Assembly: GCF_038396675.1 (NCBI RefSeq)
Contig: NC_088922.1
Coordinates: forward strand, 70,687,501-70,751,500
Direction of reading: 5' to 3'
Source: Hydra vulgaris
Lineage: Eukaryota; Cnidaria; Hydrozoa; Anthoathecata; Hydridae
Length of the DNA stretch: 64,000 bases
The first letter of the stretch is position 1. Each line of letters starts with the position of its first letter. The notes under the pieces were generated by a model. It was given only the letters and a program-made list of their open reading frames with translations. It was not told the origin of the DNA and made no database searches. Positions 10,616 to 23,372 of the stretch are shown piece by piece. Made by a program: the position numbers and the translations under genes.

Positions 10616-11975
10616 GCAAATTCTAAAATGATTAACAAATTGGCAGAACTTGAAGACAGAAGTCGACGCAACAACTTAAGATTCTGCGAGATTAAAGAAA
10701 TTGAAAATGAAAGTTGGGAACACAGTGAAAATAAAGTAAGGGAATTTTTAAATAATAAACTTCAACTACATTGAAACTTTGAAATTGAAAGGGCGCATCG
10801 AGGTGGCAAAAAATTACCTGAAAACAATAAAAAAATAGATCGATCGTAGTAAGATTTCTTAACTTCAAAGACAAAGCCACGATATTAAGAAAATATACGA
10901 CGATGAAATTATGGTCTCAAAGAATTACATAAATGAAGATTATAGTAAACATACGCTGGAATTGCGGAAAAAACTCCTGAATGAGGCAAAAGATTTAAGG
11001 GCGAAGGGTAAGTACGCTAAAGTTGTATATAATAAATTAATCATACGGGATTTATAAAAGAAATTCTTTGATATCATTTCGAATAAGAAAAAAAAAAAAT
11101 TAAATGGATTCTAATAAAACCATAAATTTTGAGTCTAGTGTTTATGAGTTTTTTCTAACTAATGATTTCTTATTAGACGAGGAATCTGATCCTGATCTTA
11201 ATTATTTTACTGATTTTGATGTTTTGCAAAATAAATGCAACTACTTTTATACCCATGAAATTAAAGGATTACTTGATCAAAATAATATTAACACAATTCA
11301 CATTAATATTCGAAGTTTAAAAAAATTTTATGAAATCATTAGTAATTTTATTGAAGAAACTAGTAATCTTTTTAATATAATCTGCTTAACAGAAACATGG
11401 TGCAGTTCGGATGACGTAAATTCTTTTACCAATTTTGAACTGCCGGGTTTTCATTGGCACGAAATTTCATTGGCACGAAAAACAAATAAGCGTGGCGGAG
11501 GCGTTCTTATTTATGTTAAAAATAACAATATTTTATCCGGCATGACATGAGCATCACTGATGCTGATAAAGAGGTTTTAACGGTTAAAGTTTCAACCCAT
11601 AAATTAAAAAATAAAATTCTAAGTTGCTGTTATCGCCCACCTTCAGGTGAAATAAAAAATTTTAATTCGTTTTTATGTAATGACGTTATTAAAAAAAGTA
11701 ACCTTGAATCTTTTAAAGAACAATTATCTTTAATTGATTGGAACTTTATTAACGCCTCTGATAATACAAACTTAGTTTATAACTCCTTTTTTAAAACTTT
11801 CTATGATATTAACGACACAAATTTCCCTGAAGTTATTTTAAATCTCCAAGCTAAAAGTATTACATCGCCTTGGATTACAAAGGGTTTGCGTAAACCTTCA
11901 AAAACTTAACAAAAATCATACATTAATTACTTAAAATGTAAATCAAATGAAAATAAAATTATATATAAAATTTTT
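10616..11975 (+). mobile_element. LINE 5' part: ORF1 tail and endonuclease domain, truncated
   Basis: Positions 10,640-11,058 encode an ORF1-like segment (LAELEDRSRRNNLRF, then FEIERAHRGGKK), typical of LINE RNA-binding ORF1 proteins. It is frameshifted after about 10,770. ORF2 starts at 11,104. Its apurinic-type endonuclease core is visible as INTIHINIRSL, NIICLTETW and GGGVLIYVKN (11,280-11,523). It shifts frame at about 11,547 and resumes at SLIDWNFINASDNTN and ITSPWITKGLRKPSK (to 11,909). The endonuclease-to-RT linker is internally shortened. Coding ends at the breakpoint where a minus-strand LINE of apparently the same family begins. Confidence 0.75.
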
Positions 11976-14219
11976 TTTTTTTAATATTTTGCCGTTTAAA
12001 AATATTACAATAACCAATTATATTTTACAATTTTTACATTAGTAACGACAGGACTTCTAGAAGATCATGTGGATCTTGTCATGAAGCCCTTTACAATATA
12101 TGATTATTTTTTGATAAAAATACAATGTCTTAAGTGAAATAACAATACAACTTTATGCAAAAACATGTAAAAGCAAGATAAAATTTTAAAAAGCCAAGAT
12201 TAAAAAATAGAACAACAACGAACAAACAAACAAAAATAACAAAACAAAAAAACAATTAAAAATAAATCAAAATATTTTCAATTAAAAATATAATTTTTTT
12301 AAATTTTTGTTTGAATGAAGCAATAGTCAGTTGGGTAGAAAAATCAAAATTTGGTAAGACTATTTTGTTCCAGAGATAAGGACCTCGATAAGAAACAAAA
12401 AACTGATCTTCGCTTTTATGGCAAAAAGGGGCAATAAGATTGTAATTAATTCGAAGATTATATTTGTTTTTAGGTTTCATACAAAGTTTACAAAATATAC
12501 AAAATAAAGATTTTGTAACACGTTTGGCAACAAATTTTCTTTACATTTAAACATGAAACATAAAACATTAAAGACATTTTGTTGATATACATTTAAAATA
12601 TTCATTTCTTTAAAAGTTGTTTCGTATGAAAATGAGATTTTAGTTTTGTTCTATGAGTGCTTCCCCATATAATATTCGCGTAGTTTATATGACAATGTAT
12701 AAATGAATAATATAATTGTGTTAACTGGTGTTTACATAATATATTTCTGGCTTTATAGAGAATTCCGATGCATTTAGCGATTTTATTGGAGGTATTATCA
12801 ATATGATTTCTCCATATAAATTCTCATCAATATATACTCCAAGAAACTTGGTAACTTTTTCTCTTTTTATTATTATATTATCAATTAAAAGGTCTGGCAT
12901 GATAGCAGGCAGTTTCTGTTTTTTTGAAGGTGGATTAAAAAGTGTCCATTTAGTTTTTTCTATATTTAGAGACAATCTATTTTGTTTAAACCAAACCGAT
13001 ACTTTTTTTAATTAATTTGTCATATTAGTAAAAAGCATATTATTATCTTTATGAGACAAAAACAAGTTGGTGTCATCTGCAAAATTTATTGTTGTTAAGT
13101 TTGATGATTTATGAAGATCATTTATGTATATTAAAAAAATAAGTGGACCAAGTATGGATCCTTGTGGAACACCACATGTTGTATTCATTAACAGATGAGA
13201 TATAGAATCTTTATTGTAAACAGACTGTTTACGATTAGTAAGATAACTTTCAAACCATAACAGTGGTTTTTAATACAATATGATATTAGTTTTTTCAACA
13301 GGATTTGATGATTGACAGTACCAAATGCCTTAGACAAATCAATAAACACTCCTAGTGTAAAACAAGAGTCTTTAAAAGAGTCAGTTATATTGCGCGTTAG
13401 TTGAAGAATGGCATGCTCGGTTGAATTATTTTTTTTGAAACCAAATTGGTTTTCGTATAGAATTTTATTTTCAACAAGATAAGAGTAGATTCGGTTGTAC
13501 ATTATTCTTTCTAAAATTTTTGAAAAAACTGGAAGAACTGAAATAGGGCAATAATTTGTTATATTTGTACGATCCCCTGTCTTAAAGATTGGAGTTACTT
13601 TTGCTATTTTTAGTTTATCTGAAAAAGACCCTTGCGTAATGGATGCTCTGAAGATTTTATAAAGAATATCTTTTATAACATCGTAGGAATCAATCACAAT
13701 ATTTGTGTTAATATCATCATACCCAGTAGCTTTATTACGTTTTAATGACTTAAAAGCAAACTCAAATTCATTAAAAGTTAACTCAGTAAAATTTAGATTA
13801 GGGCTTATTGATGTTATGAACTCGTCAACAGACTTATCTTTAATGAATGAAATACTATCGCTTAATTTTGTTCCGATAGTGGTGAAAAGCTTATTAAATT
13901 CAAATGCAATATCATTTGAGTCATTTATTAATTTGTTATCAATTTGTAAAAAATTTGGGAGTAAATTTTTATTTCGTTTAAGTTTTCCAGACACCTCCTT
14001 CATGATTTGCCAGACGCGTTTTGAGTTGTGCTTATATTTATTAAGCAAGTTTGAATAGTAGTTTTTTTTTTCATTTTTGCGAAGCTTTTCAAATAAGCTT
14101 GTATAAGTTTTATAATTTTGTTTATGTTTTTCAGATTTTGATTTTAGGTATTTTATGTAAAGCTTCTGCCTAATTTTTGACGATTTTCTGAGACCTCTAG
14201 TAATCCAAGGAGATGACAT
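11976..14219 (-). mobile_element. LINE 3' part: reverse transcriptase and 3' tail, minus strand
   Basis: The frame starts at SSPWITRGLRKSSK (14,219), the same protein position where the plus-strand piece stops. It reads through an RT: FKSLKRNKATGYDDI, AKVTPIFKTGDRTNITNY, QFGFKKNNSTEHA, FIDLSKAFGTVNH (13,190-13,740), then CGVPQGSILGPL and FADDTNLF (13,060-13,170), and KVTKFLGVYIDENL (about 12,830). A C-terminal block ends at 12,256. The FADD box is intact, but a frameshift near 13,230-13,190 and several stops disable it. The 3' end (AAACGGCAAAATATTAAAAA on the minus strand) is about 11,976. Confidence 0.8.
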
Positions 14220-14229
14220 TTCTTTATCG

Positions 14230-14903
<674 letters not shown>

Positions 14904-15108
14904 AGACGAATTTATATGAAGAAACGTAAAGACAAATTTATATGAAGAAACGTAAAGACAAACTTATATGAAGAAACATAAAGACGAATTTATATGAAGA
15001 AACATAAAGAAAACTTATATGAAGAAACATAAAGACGAATTTATATGAAGAAACATAAAGACGAATTTATATAAGAAACATAAAGACGAATTTATATAAA
15101 GAAAGGTG
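14904..15108. repeat. Minisatellite, about 26-bp unit
   Basis: Seven to eight tandem copies of a unit close to AAAGACGAATTTATATGAAG plus AAACAT. Units vary by point changes and small deletions. The unit length is not a multiple of three and stops are present, so it is not a coding repeat. Confidence 0.85.
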
Positions 15109-15650
15109 CAAACAAATTCAATCATAGGCATTTTCAAGAACGTGATAAAAAAACATTCAGATATACATTCAAATATAAATACAACATTCAAACATTCAAA
15201 TATAAATTCGACAAATACCAGGACTATATATGGACTAACTTGCTATATCATGCTCACCTGAGTTTTCCTGTTATATAAAGATTATTGAATAAAAGTTGTT
15301 TAGCAACATCATCTGAAATAGAAAAAACAATTCCTCAATAAACTGGAAAAGTAATGAACATGTCTAAAAAAATATCTTTAATTTTATAAAAAAACGAAAA
15401 TTATTAAAAACAGAAAATCATGAAATGATTGAAAAAATTTTCTTGTTTCACCGTTAATCCAAATATATTTGTGTTTGAGTTTAGCTCTTTGAAAAGTGAT
15501 TCTTTTTTTATAGGGGGTATTTTTGCAAAGACAATATTTTATCTTAACTTGAATTGCATGATACAATAAAGAAGTCAAAATAAAATAATTTCAAAAAGCG
15601 AAGAATCAAAGGTCATTTTAATAAATATCTATTTCTTTTTTTTTTTATTA
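15109..15650. other. No gene seen
   Basis: AT-rich sequence without supported coding potential. A short minus-strand open frame here lacks any recognisable domain. Confidence 0.4.
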
Positions 15651-16240
15651 TTATTATTTGCCGTATATTAAAATTTACAATGAAAAAAATCGCGTTAATA
15701 AATAAGAGAGCTGGAGCAAGCAGAAGACATAAACTGTCTTCTGCTTGCTCCAGCTCGAGCCCCATTTAGATTGAAAAAAAATCGTCAGTTTATATACAAA
15801 AAAGAAAAGTAGCTAAGTACATAATAACAATTTTACATATGTTAACATTTTAATTTATCAATGATGTTTTTGATGTTTGATGATCAGCGACTATTTTATC
15901 ATAATTATTACTCACAAATTCGACAGCTTTATTAAGTTCACGTAAATGCTTTTTTAGTTCCTTGTTCTCGTCAATTACTCGTTTCTTGGTCTCGTCAGTT
16001 TAATTTGTTTTCAAGTTTTTCAATTTTATCATTAAACATCTTCATAATAGTATTTTTATGAATTTCCAAAAAATCTTTTAACTGTGCAGATGTAAAACTT
16101 TTAGTAGCCATTTTAAATTTTTTTTTTTTTTTTATAATCAGTAAGTAAAAAAGAACACGTCCGCTCGCGGTGAATGCTAATAGCTATCTGTTTATCGCTG
16201 TCTGTGAATATAAACTTATTAACAAAAATACTGTAAAAAG
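15651..16240 (-). mobile_element. LINE 5' end: leader and ORF1 start
   Basis: A minus-strand ATG at 16,111 opens MATKSFTSAQLKDFLEIHKN followed by a Lys/Glu-rich coiled-coil-like run (MFNDKIEKLENKLN). It breaks by stop/frameshift near 15,995 and resumes as coiled coil toward 15,860. Short basic/coiled-coil starts of this sort are typical of LINE ORF1 proteins. The bases above 16,111, including a GC-richer CACGTCCGCTCGCGGTGAA block, would be the 5' leader. It may belong to the neighbouring LINE family, but no overlap proves it. Confidence 0.45.
15708..15756. repeat. Perfect 22-bp-arm hairpin
   Basis: The arms 15708-15729 (GAGCTGGAGCAAGCAGAAGA plus CA) and 15735-15756 are exact reverse complements around TAAAC. 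The GC-rich arms stand out from the AT-rich surroundings. Confidence 0.85.
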
Positions 16241-16259
16241 TTTAGATGTTTTTTTTTTC

Positions 16260-16529
<270 letters not shown>

Positions 16530-16699
16530 TATTCGACAAAACATTTACAATCAGCTGACAGGTTACAGCACACAGGCAGAATTTTGTTGACAAGTGCCAT
16601 TTTGCAGCGGACAAAACAAGTGCAACTTTTTTGGTTTGTTTCATTCTCTTAAGTCTGGTCCGTGTCAACGTCACGGAATTTTTTTAATAATTAAAGGAA

Positions 16700-16930
16700 G
16701 TATCCAAAAGTTTTCATAAGCATGCTGAAGCTTCCAGAAGTTTCCAGAAGAAGCATCTGGAAGCATCCAGTAGCATCCAGAATTATCCAGAAACAATCAG
16801 AAGCATCCAGACGCAGCCAGAAGCTTCCAGAAGTATCGAAAAGAAGCATCTAGAATCTTTCAGAACAGGTTCACACAGATACATTTTACTATATAAGAGA
16901 CATGTAATTTGACATGTAATTGACTCAGTA
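16700..16930 (+). promoter_or_regulatory. Heat-shock-element-like array, TATA box and initiator, Tc1 copy 2
   Basis: GAA/TTC units alternate at exact 5-bp phase: GAA 16727, TTC 16732, GAA 16737, TTC 16742, GAA 16747. That is a five-unit match to the heat-shock-factor site. A three-unit match lies at 16820-16832, and looser units extend to 16,872. CTATATAAG at 16889-16897 is a good TATA box, and TCAGT at 16925-16929 fits an initiator. The order and spacing are the same as in copy 1. The promoter role is an inference. Confidence 0.5.
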
Positions 16931-17181
16931 TATGGAAGTCAATCAGTCAGTATTATCAAGAGAGTTTATCGAAGTGAGTTTTATCAAAGTGTTTTATCGA
17001 AGAACGTCAATACGAGAAGTGAAATACAACAAGTGTTTCATTACATCAATACAGTCTAAATCCAACCAAGACGCTGTGTTCCACAGAGCATTATTGTATG
17101 ATAACAAGTTAAATGTAACACGGTAAGCCTTAAGAAACGCGATTATTTATTTTTATTATTTTTATGACTACAAGTGCAAAA

Positions 17182-18207
17182 ATGGCTCCAGACAGTTTTT
17201 GATTGGAACTAAGAAATAAAATTATTGACGAATACGTAAGTGGAGTGTCACAAAAAAGTATTTGTGATAAATATCGCGTGAAAAAATGGACCGTATCAAG
17301 ACTATGTTCCAAATATCGTTCTACGGGGAAGTTGGCAGCAGATAACAAAGGTGGAAGACCGCGTTCCACCACTTCTAGAGACGATTCTATGATCGTCAGA
17401 TCCGTCAACAAGGATCCCTGGATATCATCAGTCGAGATATTACAAAAGCAATTAGAGCTGCCTGTAACGGACCGAACAATCAGACGACGTGCTGTTGAAG
17501 CCGGATTGTTTTCTCGACGCTCTGCAAAGAAACCGCTGATTTTACTAAAAAACCAGAAGAAAAGACTCCTGTTTGCTACATCTCATATTGACTGGAATTT
17601 GCGGAAATGGCGAACTGCCCTGTTCAGTGATGAATCGAAGTTCAACATCATTGAACGATGTTCAACAGTGAACGATGGCATTTGCCGTGTACGTCGACCA
17701 GCCGGAAAACGCCTCGATTTACGTTACTGCCATAAGACCGTAAATATTGGTGGAGGCAATGTAATGGTCTCGTGGTGTTTTTCTGCTAACGGTCTAGGTC
17801 CAATGCATCAAAACGATGGAATAATGGACCGTTGCATGTATAAAAATATCGTGAAAGATGTTATGTTACCTCATGCTGAATGAAATATGTCAATAAAATA
17901 AGTTTTTTAGCAAGACAACGATCCGAAACAAACTGCAAAATAAGTCAAGCAGTGGTTTCAAGACAACCACCTATCGGTGATGGATTGGCTGCCTAAATCT
18001 CCGGATCTCAACCCTATTGAGCACCTATGGGAGATCATTAACTGCAGAATTAATCGTGAAGGTGTTCGTAATAAGGATCAACTGTTTGAACTTATCCAAA
18101 AGGCCTGGGCAGCTATTCCACAAAGTTTCATTAATCACCTGATCGAATCTATGCCTCGAAGATGCAAGGCTGTGATCGACAACAAAGGATTTGCCACAAA
18201 ATATTGA
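17182..18207 (+). pseudogene. Tc1-like DD34E transposase, broken
   Basis: From ATG 17182 the product begins MAPDSF and meets TGA. The downstream frame (from about 17,203) runs through HTH segments, GRPRSTT, RRRAVEAGLFSRR, FSDESKFN (first Asp) and GGGNVMVSWC to a stop at 17,881. A frameshift follows. The second Asp is kept in QDNDPKQT, then an in-frame TAA after GCAAAA, then SPDLNPIEHLWE with 34 residues between the second Asp and the Glu, so DD34E. The final frame ends at 18,207 (NKGFATKY). A 52-nt candidate intron (17,123-17,174; GTAAGCC donor, CTACAAG acceptor) lies in the leader. All catalytic residues remain, but stops and a frameshift prevent a full product. Confidence 0.88.
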
Positions 18208-18448
18208 TAGAGAAATACAGCTTAGTCAACATTTTGTCGAGTTGCACTAGTTTTGTCCAGAAGGAAATAAACTTTTTTTAATACTTTTGATTAATTTATT
18301 AATTTTCGTGTACAAATAATGAACTTTGTGATGAATAAAACTTGAAGGACTTTGTCTCTAAACAGTTACATAGTTATTTCTCTAAATTGAAAAAATGCAG
18401 CACTTTTATATAAATAAACCAAGTTAGCATTATTTGGTTGCACCGTTA

Positions 18449-18575
<127 letters not shown>

Positions 18576-19540
18576 TAAGTAACTTAAGTTACACATAAAA
18601 AAGTTTTATTGTCATTTTTTGAGTAAAGCATCCCATCTGTTGCACACAACAACGTTAAATGCCAAAGAATGGGAAAGCTATAGTAACTTCGGTACTACAT
18701 TTTCATTATGCAGTTTCGTTAGATTATTAAGTTTAAACTTTGTTCAATGTATTTGTCCAAGCTATTTTTAAAAGAGTATGTGCTTTGCTGCATGACAACA
18801 TCATCTGGCAGTGCATTCCAAATCGAAGCAACTCTATTGTTAAAGAAATGATACCGTTGACTCAGTTCTTTTTGATTTCTCTGCGGTATTGTTAACGTTG
18901 GTCAGCTCGTGGAGAGACCTTCATAGGTTTTTTGTGCGAGAATACTTTATTTTTAAAATTCTCTGGTTTGTGTTTTTGAATTAGATTTCCCCGTTGGCGT
19001 TTCTTTTCTAGTGATGAGCATTTAATTGCTGAACAGCGAATGGAGTAATTAAGGTTATGAAGATTGTGTGGTATCTTTGAAGCACGTTTTTGAATTTTCT
19101 CTAAACTTTTAATATTCTTTTAAATAAGGCGACCATATTGACACTGCATTCTCTAAATGTGGTCGCACATAAACTTTATAAATTTTACTCCATATAGTAA
19201 CATTTCTAGATATAAATGTATTTTTTAGAATTCCAAGAATTCGATTAGCTTTATATAACGCTTTTGTGACTTGATCGTGAAATTTAAGATCAGATTACAA
19301 AACTATACCTAAATCTTGTTCAGTTGTTGTTACTTCAAGCTTAATTCTCTGGTGTGTGCTAAGGTCATTTATATAGTAATCAAATTTTAGTAAATTAGAA
19401 CTCCCTAGAATATGCATTACTTTACACTTACTTTCGTTGAGTTGCATTTGCCACATTCTTGTCCATTCTGTAATCCAATTTATATCACTCTGCAGTCGTT
19501 CACAGTCTTTTTTGCTTTCAATTGTGGTAAGTATCTTTGT

Positions 19541-19588
19541 GTCATCAGCGTACATTTTACAAATTGTAGTAAAATGTACGCTGATGAC
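19541..19588. repeat. Inverted duplication of the RT catalytic-site sequence
   Basis: The arms 19541-19560 (GTCATCAGCGTACATTTTAC) and 19569-19588 are exact reverse complements with an 8-nt spacer. On the minus strand the left arm encodes the YADD-containing stretch. The right arm is the same sequence turned around, so MYADD can be read on both strands. Confidence 0.85.
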
Positions 19589-20915
19589 AGTTGTTTATCT
19601 TATCAGGCAGATCATTAACGTACATAATAAACAAAGTAGGTCCTAAAACAGAACCCTGAGAAACACCGCTAATGACAGGAACCCAATCAGATATTGTTTC
19701 TCCTAAAACAACACGTTGTCGACAATTTGAAAGGAAAGAGTTTATCCAAGAAGAAAGTTTACCAACAATTCCGTATTTTTCCAGTTTAAATAATAAAGGT
19801 TTATGCGGTACTTTATCGAGAGCTTTAGTATAATCAAGAAATATAACATCTGTCGATTTTTTATTTGATTTTGCAAAGGTTATAAAATCCATAGTTTCCA
19901 AAAAATTTGTGACACTTGATTTATTTGTGACAAATCTGTGTTGACAGGTAGATATAAGATTATTATGAGATAAATGTTCTGTGATTTTATCTCTAATTAT
20001 TTTCTCACGAATTTTACAAGTAACAGAAGTGAGGAAGATTGATCGATAATTTGCTGGATATGTTTTGCAGCCTTTCTTATATAATGGAGTAACACTGGCT
20101 TCTAACCAGGTCTCTGGTTGTTCAGAATGATCAATTGAATGTTGAAATATAAGCAATAATGGTTTGTCTAATGATTTTGCACACTTTTGTAGAACTGATG
20201 GACTTACGCAGTCAGTGCCAAACGATTTGTTTGGATCTAATTTGAGTAAATGTGATTCTACTAGAGATAGATCTATTTTTAATAAACTGATTGTGTTTGA
20301 TGTTCTGTTTGGGAAAAGCGGTAGTGTGTGTACATTTTCTGTTGTGAAAACGGATTGAAATTGCAAATTTAGTACATTTGCTATATCCACTTTCTTTATG
20401 CTAATATCTGATTCAGTGATCAATGCACTAATAGGGCTTGATGATGAACGTTTAGAATCAATATACTTGAAAAGCCTTTTTGGATTGCATTTATCGTTTG
20501 CTAAATCTTCTTCAAAGATTCTAATTGCTGAACGAGTATACTTTTTGATTTGATTACGAACTGTTATAAAGATTAACTAAATATGGAACTTTCCACTTTG
20601 TATTTCTATTTTTGTACCATAGTTGTTTTTTTGTTTTACTTAACTTAATAATGCCAGTTGTGATCCAAGGTTGATGGTTTTTTGTGTGTGTTTTGATATA
20701 GAAGGTATAAATTTAGCACATAGTTTATGATATATATCTGTCCATTTTTTGCAGGAATCATTGATACTTAAATTTTGAAACATAGCAATCCAATCAAAAC
20801 TATTAAAAGCTTCATTTAGTTTTGCATAGTTACCTTTTTTATAACATAATTTTGAGAAAATAAATGGGGTTGAGTAATTTGATTTTTCAATGATGAGATT
20901 CTATTTGAGTAGTAA

Positions 20916-22433
20916 GGGGTCGTCCATAAAGTACGTACGCTCATAGGAGGGAGGGGGGAAGTCTTCAAAAAGCGAAAGGATAAGGAGGGGGGGGGGGAGG
21001 GTACAATTTAAAAGTACGTACTTCAATTTTCTAATTTATCACAATTAACCAGCTAATCAGTAGAAAATTTATATTCTGACTAAAGATTCTAGTTTGCCAA
21101 CATAAAAAGATGTATGGTAAATGGAGTTAGTGTATAGTTTCCCTCTATGCACACACATGTATGGGCGCCCTTAGAATTTTTTGATGTTCAAACATCTTAT
21201 AAACTCATAACTTAAGACACTTATAAACATCGTGTAAACTCATAACTTAAGTTTGTTTATACATATGCTAAATGAGGAGGCCTTGCAAAATATCGGGATA
21301 GCGAAGGCCTGTGAATAAAATGCTCTAACACGCTTGCCCTCCCCTGCCCATACGTGAGGGCACTAAAAAAGGTCATAACTTTTGTAATTTACAATACTTT
21401 TCTACAAAAATTAAAATCTGTCGATAAATTTAAATTAAGTTTTAAATGCTAAAGTTGAAAATTTTGCTACATATTTCCCTCACGTTTGGGCAGGGAAGGG
21501 AGGCAAACTTTTAAGGACTTTTTGTTCCCAGGCCTCCGCCATCCTAAATTTTTGCAAGGCCACCTCATTTGGCATGTTAACAAACTTAAATTTGGAGTTT
21601 GAACAATGTGTGAAGGTGTTCAATCTGGAACATCAAAAAATCCTGCGGGGACCCTTGCACACATGCCATATGTACTGGCCCTGAGTCTGGCCTATTTTTT
21701 GAGTCAACAAAAAACAGGTTTTAGCAGGGCCGCGGTTGATGGGTCGGAATCCCCCCCCCTCCTCAAAAAAAACGTGTCATTAGCGTCTCAAAATTTTCCA
21801 AATTTGACCGCTAGGTTTTGCTAAATTAAAAAGCTTCTTAAATTAGCAAAATAGCACAAAATTTGCTGTTTCCCCCTCCCCCTCCAATTAAGGGGTATAG
21901 GTAGCCCACCCTCGGCACTGGGTTTTAGCCATTGTTTTCAGTATTACTGATCTCGCGTAAGTCTCGTTTTTTACTAACTAAAGAGGGGTGCCTGAAAAAA
22001 ACGTCCGTCTTAAGTATAGTTTATTTTTATTTGATTCGTTATTAAAGCAAAAAAAAAGTTTAATAGGAATTCTACGATAATCGAACTTGGGTCTCCACCG
22101 TCTGTTCCCTCCGCGTTAACCTCTCGACTAAACACACACATTGTTTTGTGGTAATTTAAATTTATTAAAATTTTTATTTGCATATACATTTAAAGACGTT
22201 TTATAAATACGCAAACAAAGGGCTTTGAGGTCGTATAAAGTATCTAAGGTACCCTCCACCATTTTTTTAAATAACTTTTTATTCAGAAAAAAAAGTAAAG
22301 GAGGGGGAATGGGGTATTTGAGAAACGTACGTACATTTTAAGGGGGGTGGGGACATAAAAGTACTCATGGCAACAGGGGTGAGGATGATTCAAATTTCAA
22401 AATTTTTGGCGTACCTACTTTATGGACGACCCC
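20916..22433. mobile_element. Non-autonomous Harbinger-like element with TAA target duplication
   Basis: The element starts GGGGTCGTCCATAAAGTACG and ends with the complement of GGGGTCGTCCATAAAGTAGG. TAA flanks both ends (20913-20915 and 22434-22436). A 3-bp TWA duplication is typical of the PIF/Harbinger superfamily. No transposase is visible in the 1,518 bp; poly-G tracts and a nested fold-back occupy it. It interrupts the LINE between its endonuclease and RT parts, so it is younger than that LINE. A decayed end of the same family lies at 56,880-57,030. Confidence 0.75.
21140..21690. repeat. Nested imperfect fold-back inside the Harbinger-like element
   Basis: Complementary blocks face each other. 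GCACACACATG with ATTTTTTGATGTT (near 21,150-21,190) pairs with CATCAAAAAAT with GCACACATG (near 21,630-21,667). AAATGAGGAGGCCTTGCAAAA (near 21,270) pairs with TTTTGCAAGGCCACCTCATTT (near 21,550). CCCATACGTGAGGGC (near 21,347) pairs with CCCTCACGTTTGGG (near 21,478). It looks like an older fold-back MITE carried along inside the larger element. Confidence 0.6.
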
Positions 22434-22910
22434 TAAGTGACCTTGTGTTGCACATCCAAGAGGCGAATCAAAGGCGATTTTACTTATTTTGTCTGGAGAG
22501 TCTGTTATAACAAGATCCAATGTGTTAATGCATTTATCTTTCTAAAGTATAAATGTTGGTGAGTGTATGCATTGATACAAAAATGAATTATTGAGTGTGT
22601 CAATAAAATTTGCTTCAATTGGTTTGCCTTTAAAGTTTTTTGAGTAGTCATCATTCCAAACAATGTTAGGATAACTAAAATCGCCTGTGAGTAATAGTCC
22701 CGATAAACGGTTACTATTAACAGATTTTTTAGCTAAAGTTATACAATTTTTAATTTTTTTAGCAGTTTTCTCCATCATTTTTGGTGGGGGATATATACAA
22801 CCAATCAGCAATTTGTTACTTTTACTGATTGGGAGTGAAAGTCATAGTTGTTCAGAATGTTTAAAAGTTAAGGAAGAATGAATTTGAGAAAAGCTTAATT
22901 CAATTAAGTG

Positions 22911-23372
<462 letters not shown>

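Larger units (their letters stand above)
18590..22890 (-). mobile_element. LINE (CR1/Jockey-type), minus strand, interrupted by a DNA transposon
   Basis: The endonuclease is seen at 22,440-22,811 (LLLTGDFSYPNIVWNDD, NTLDLVITDSPDKI). It is then cut by the 20,916-22,433 element. RT coding continues from about 20,880: VTPLYKKGCKTYPANYRSIF (20,030-20,090), DVIFLDYTKALDKVPH (19,800-19,850), SGVSQGSVLGPTLF and IMYVNDLPDKINN (19,600-19,680), then MYADDTKIL (19,530-19,555) and a C-terminal thumb-like region to about 18,700. Several open stretches exceed 250 codons, so decay is moderate. An inverted duplication destroys continuity at the YADD box. The 5' end is lost near 22,890 at microsatellite sequence. 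Confidence 0.85.

Noticed and set aside
10616..14219. Twin-priming inversion of a LINE
   Set aside because: The inverted half lies on the 3' poly-A side, opposite to what twin priming gives.
14904..15108. Regular repeats resembling a CRISPR array
   Set aside because: Units are directly contiguous without unique spacers and the context is eukaryotic; it is a minisatellite.
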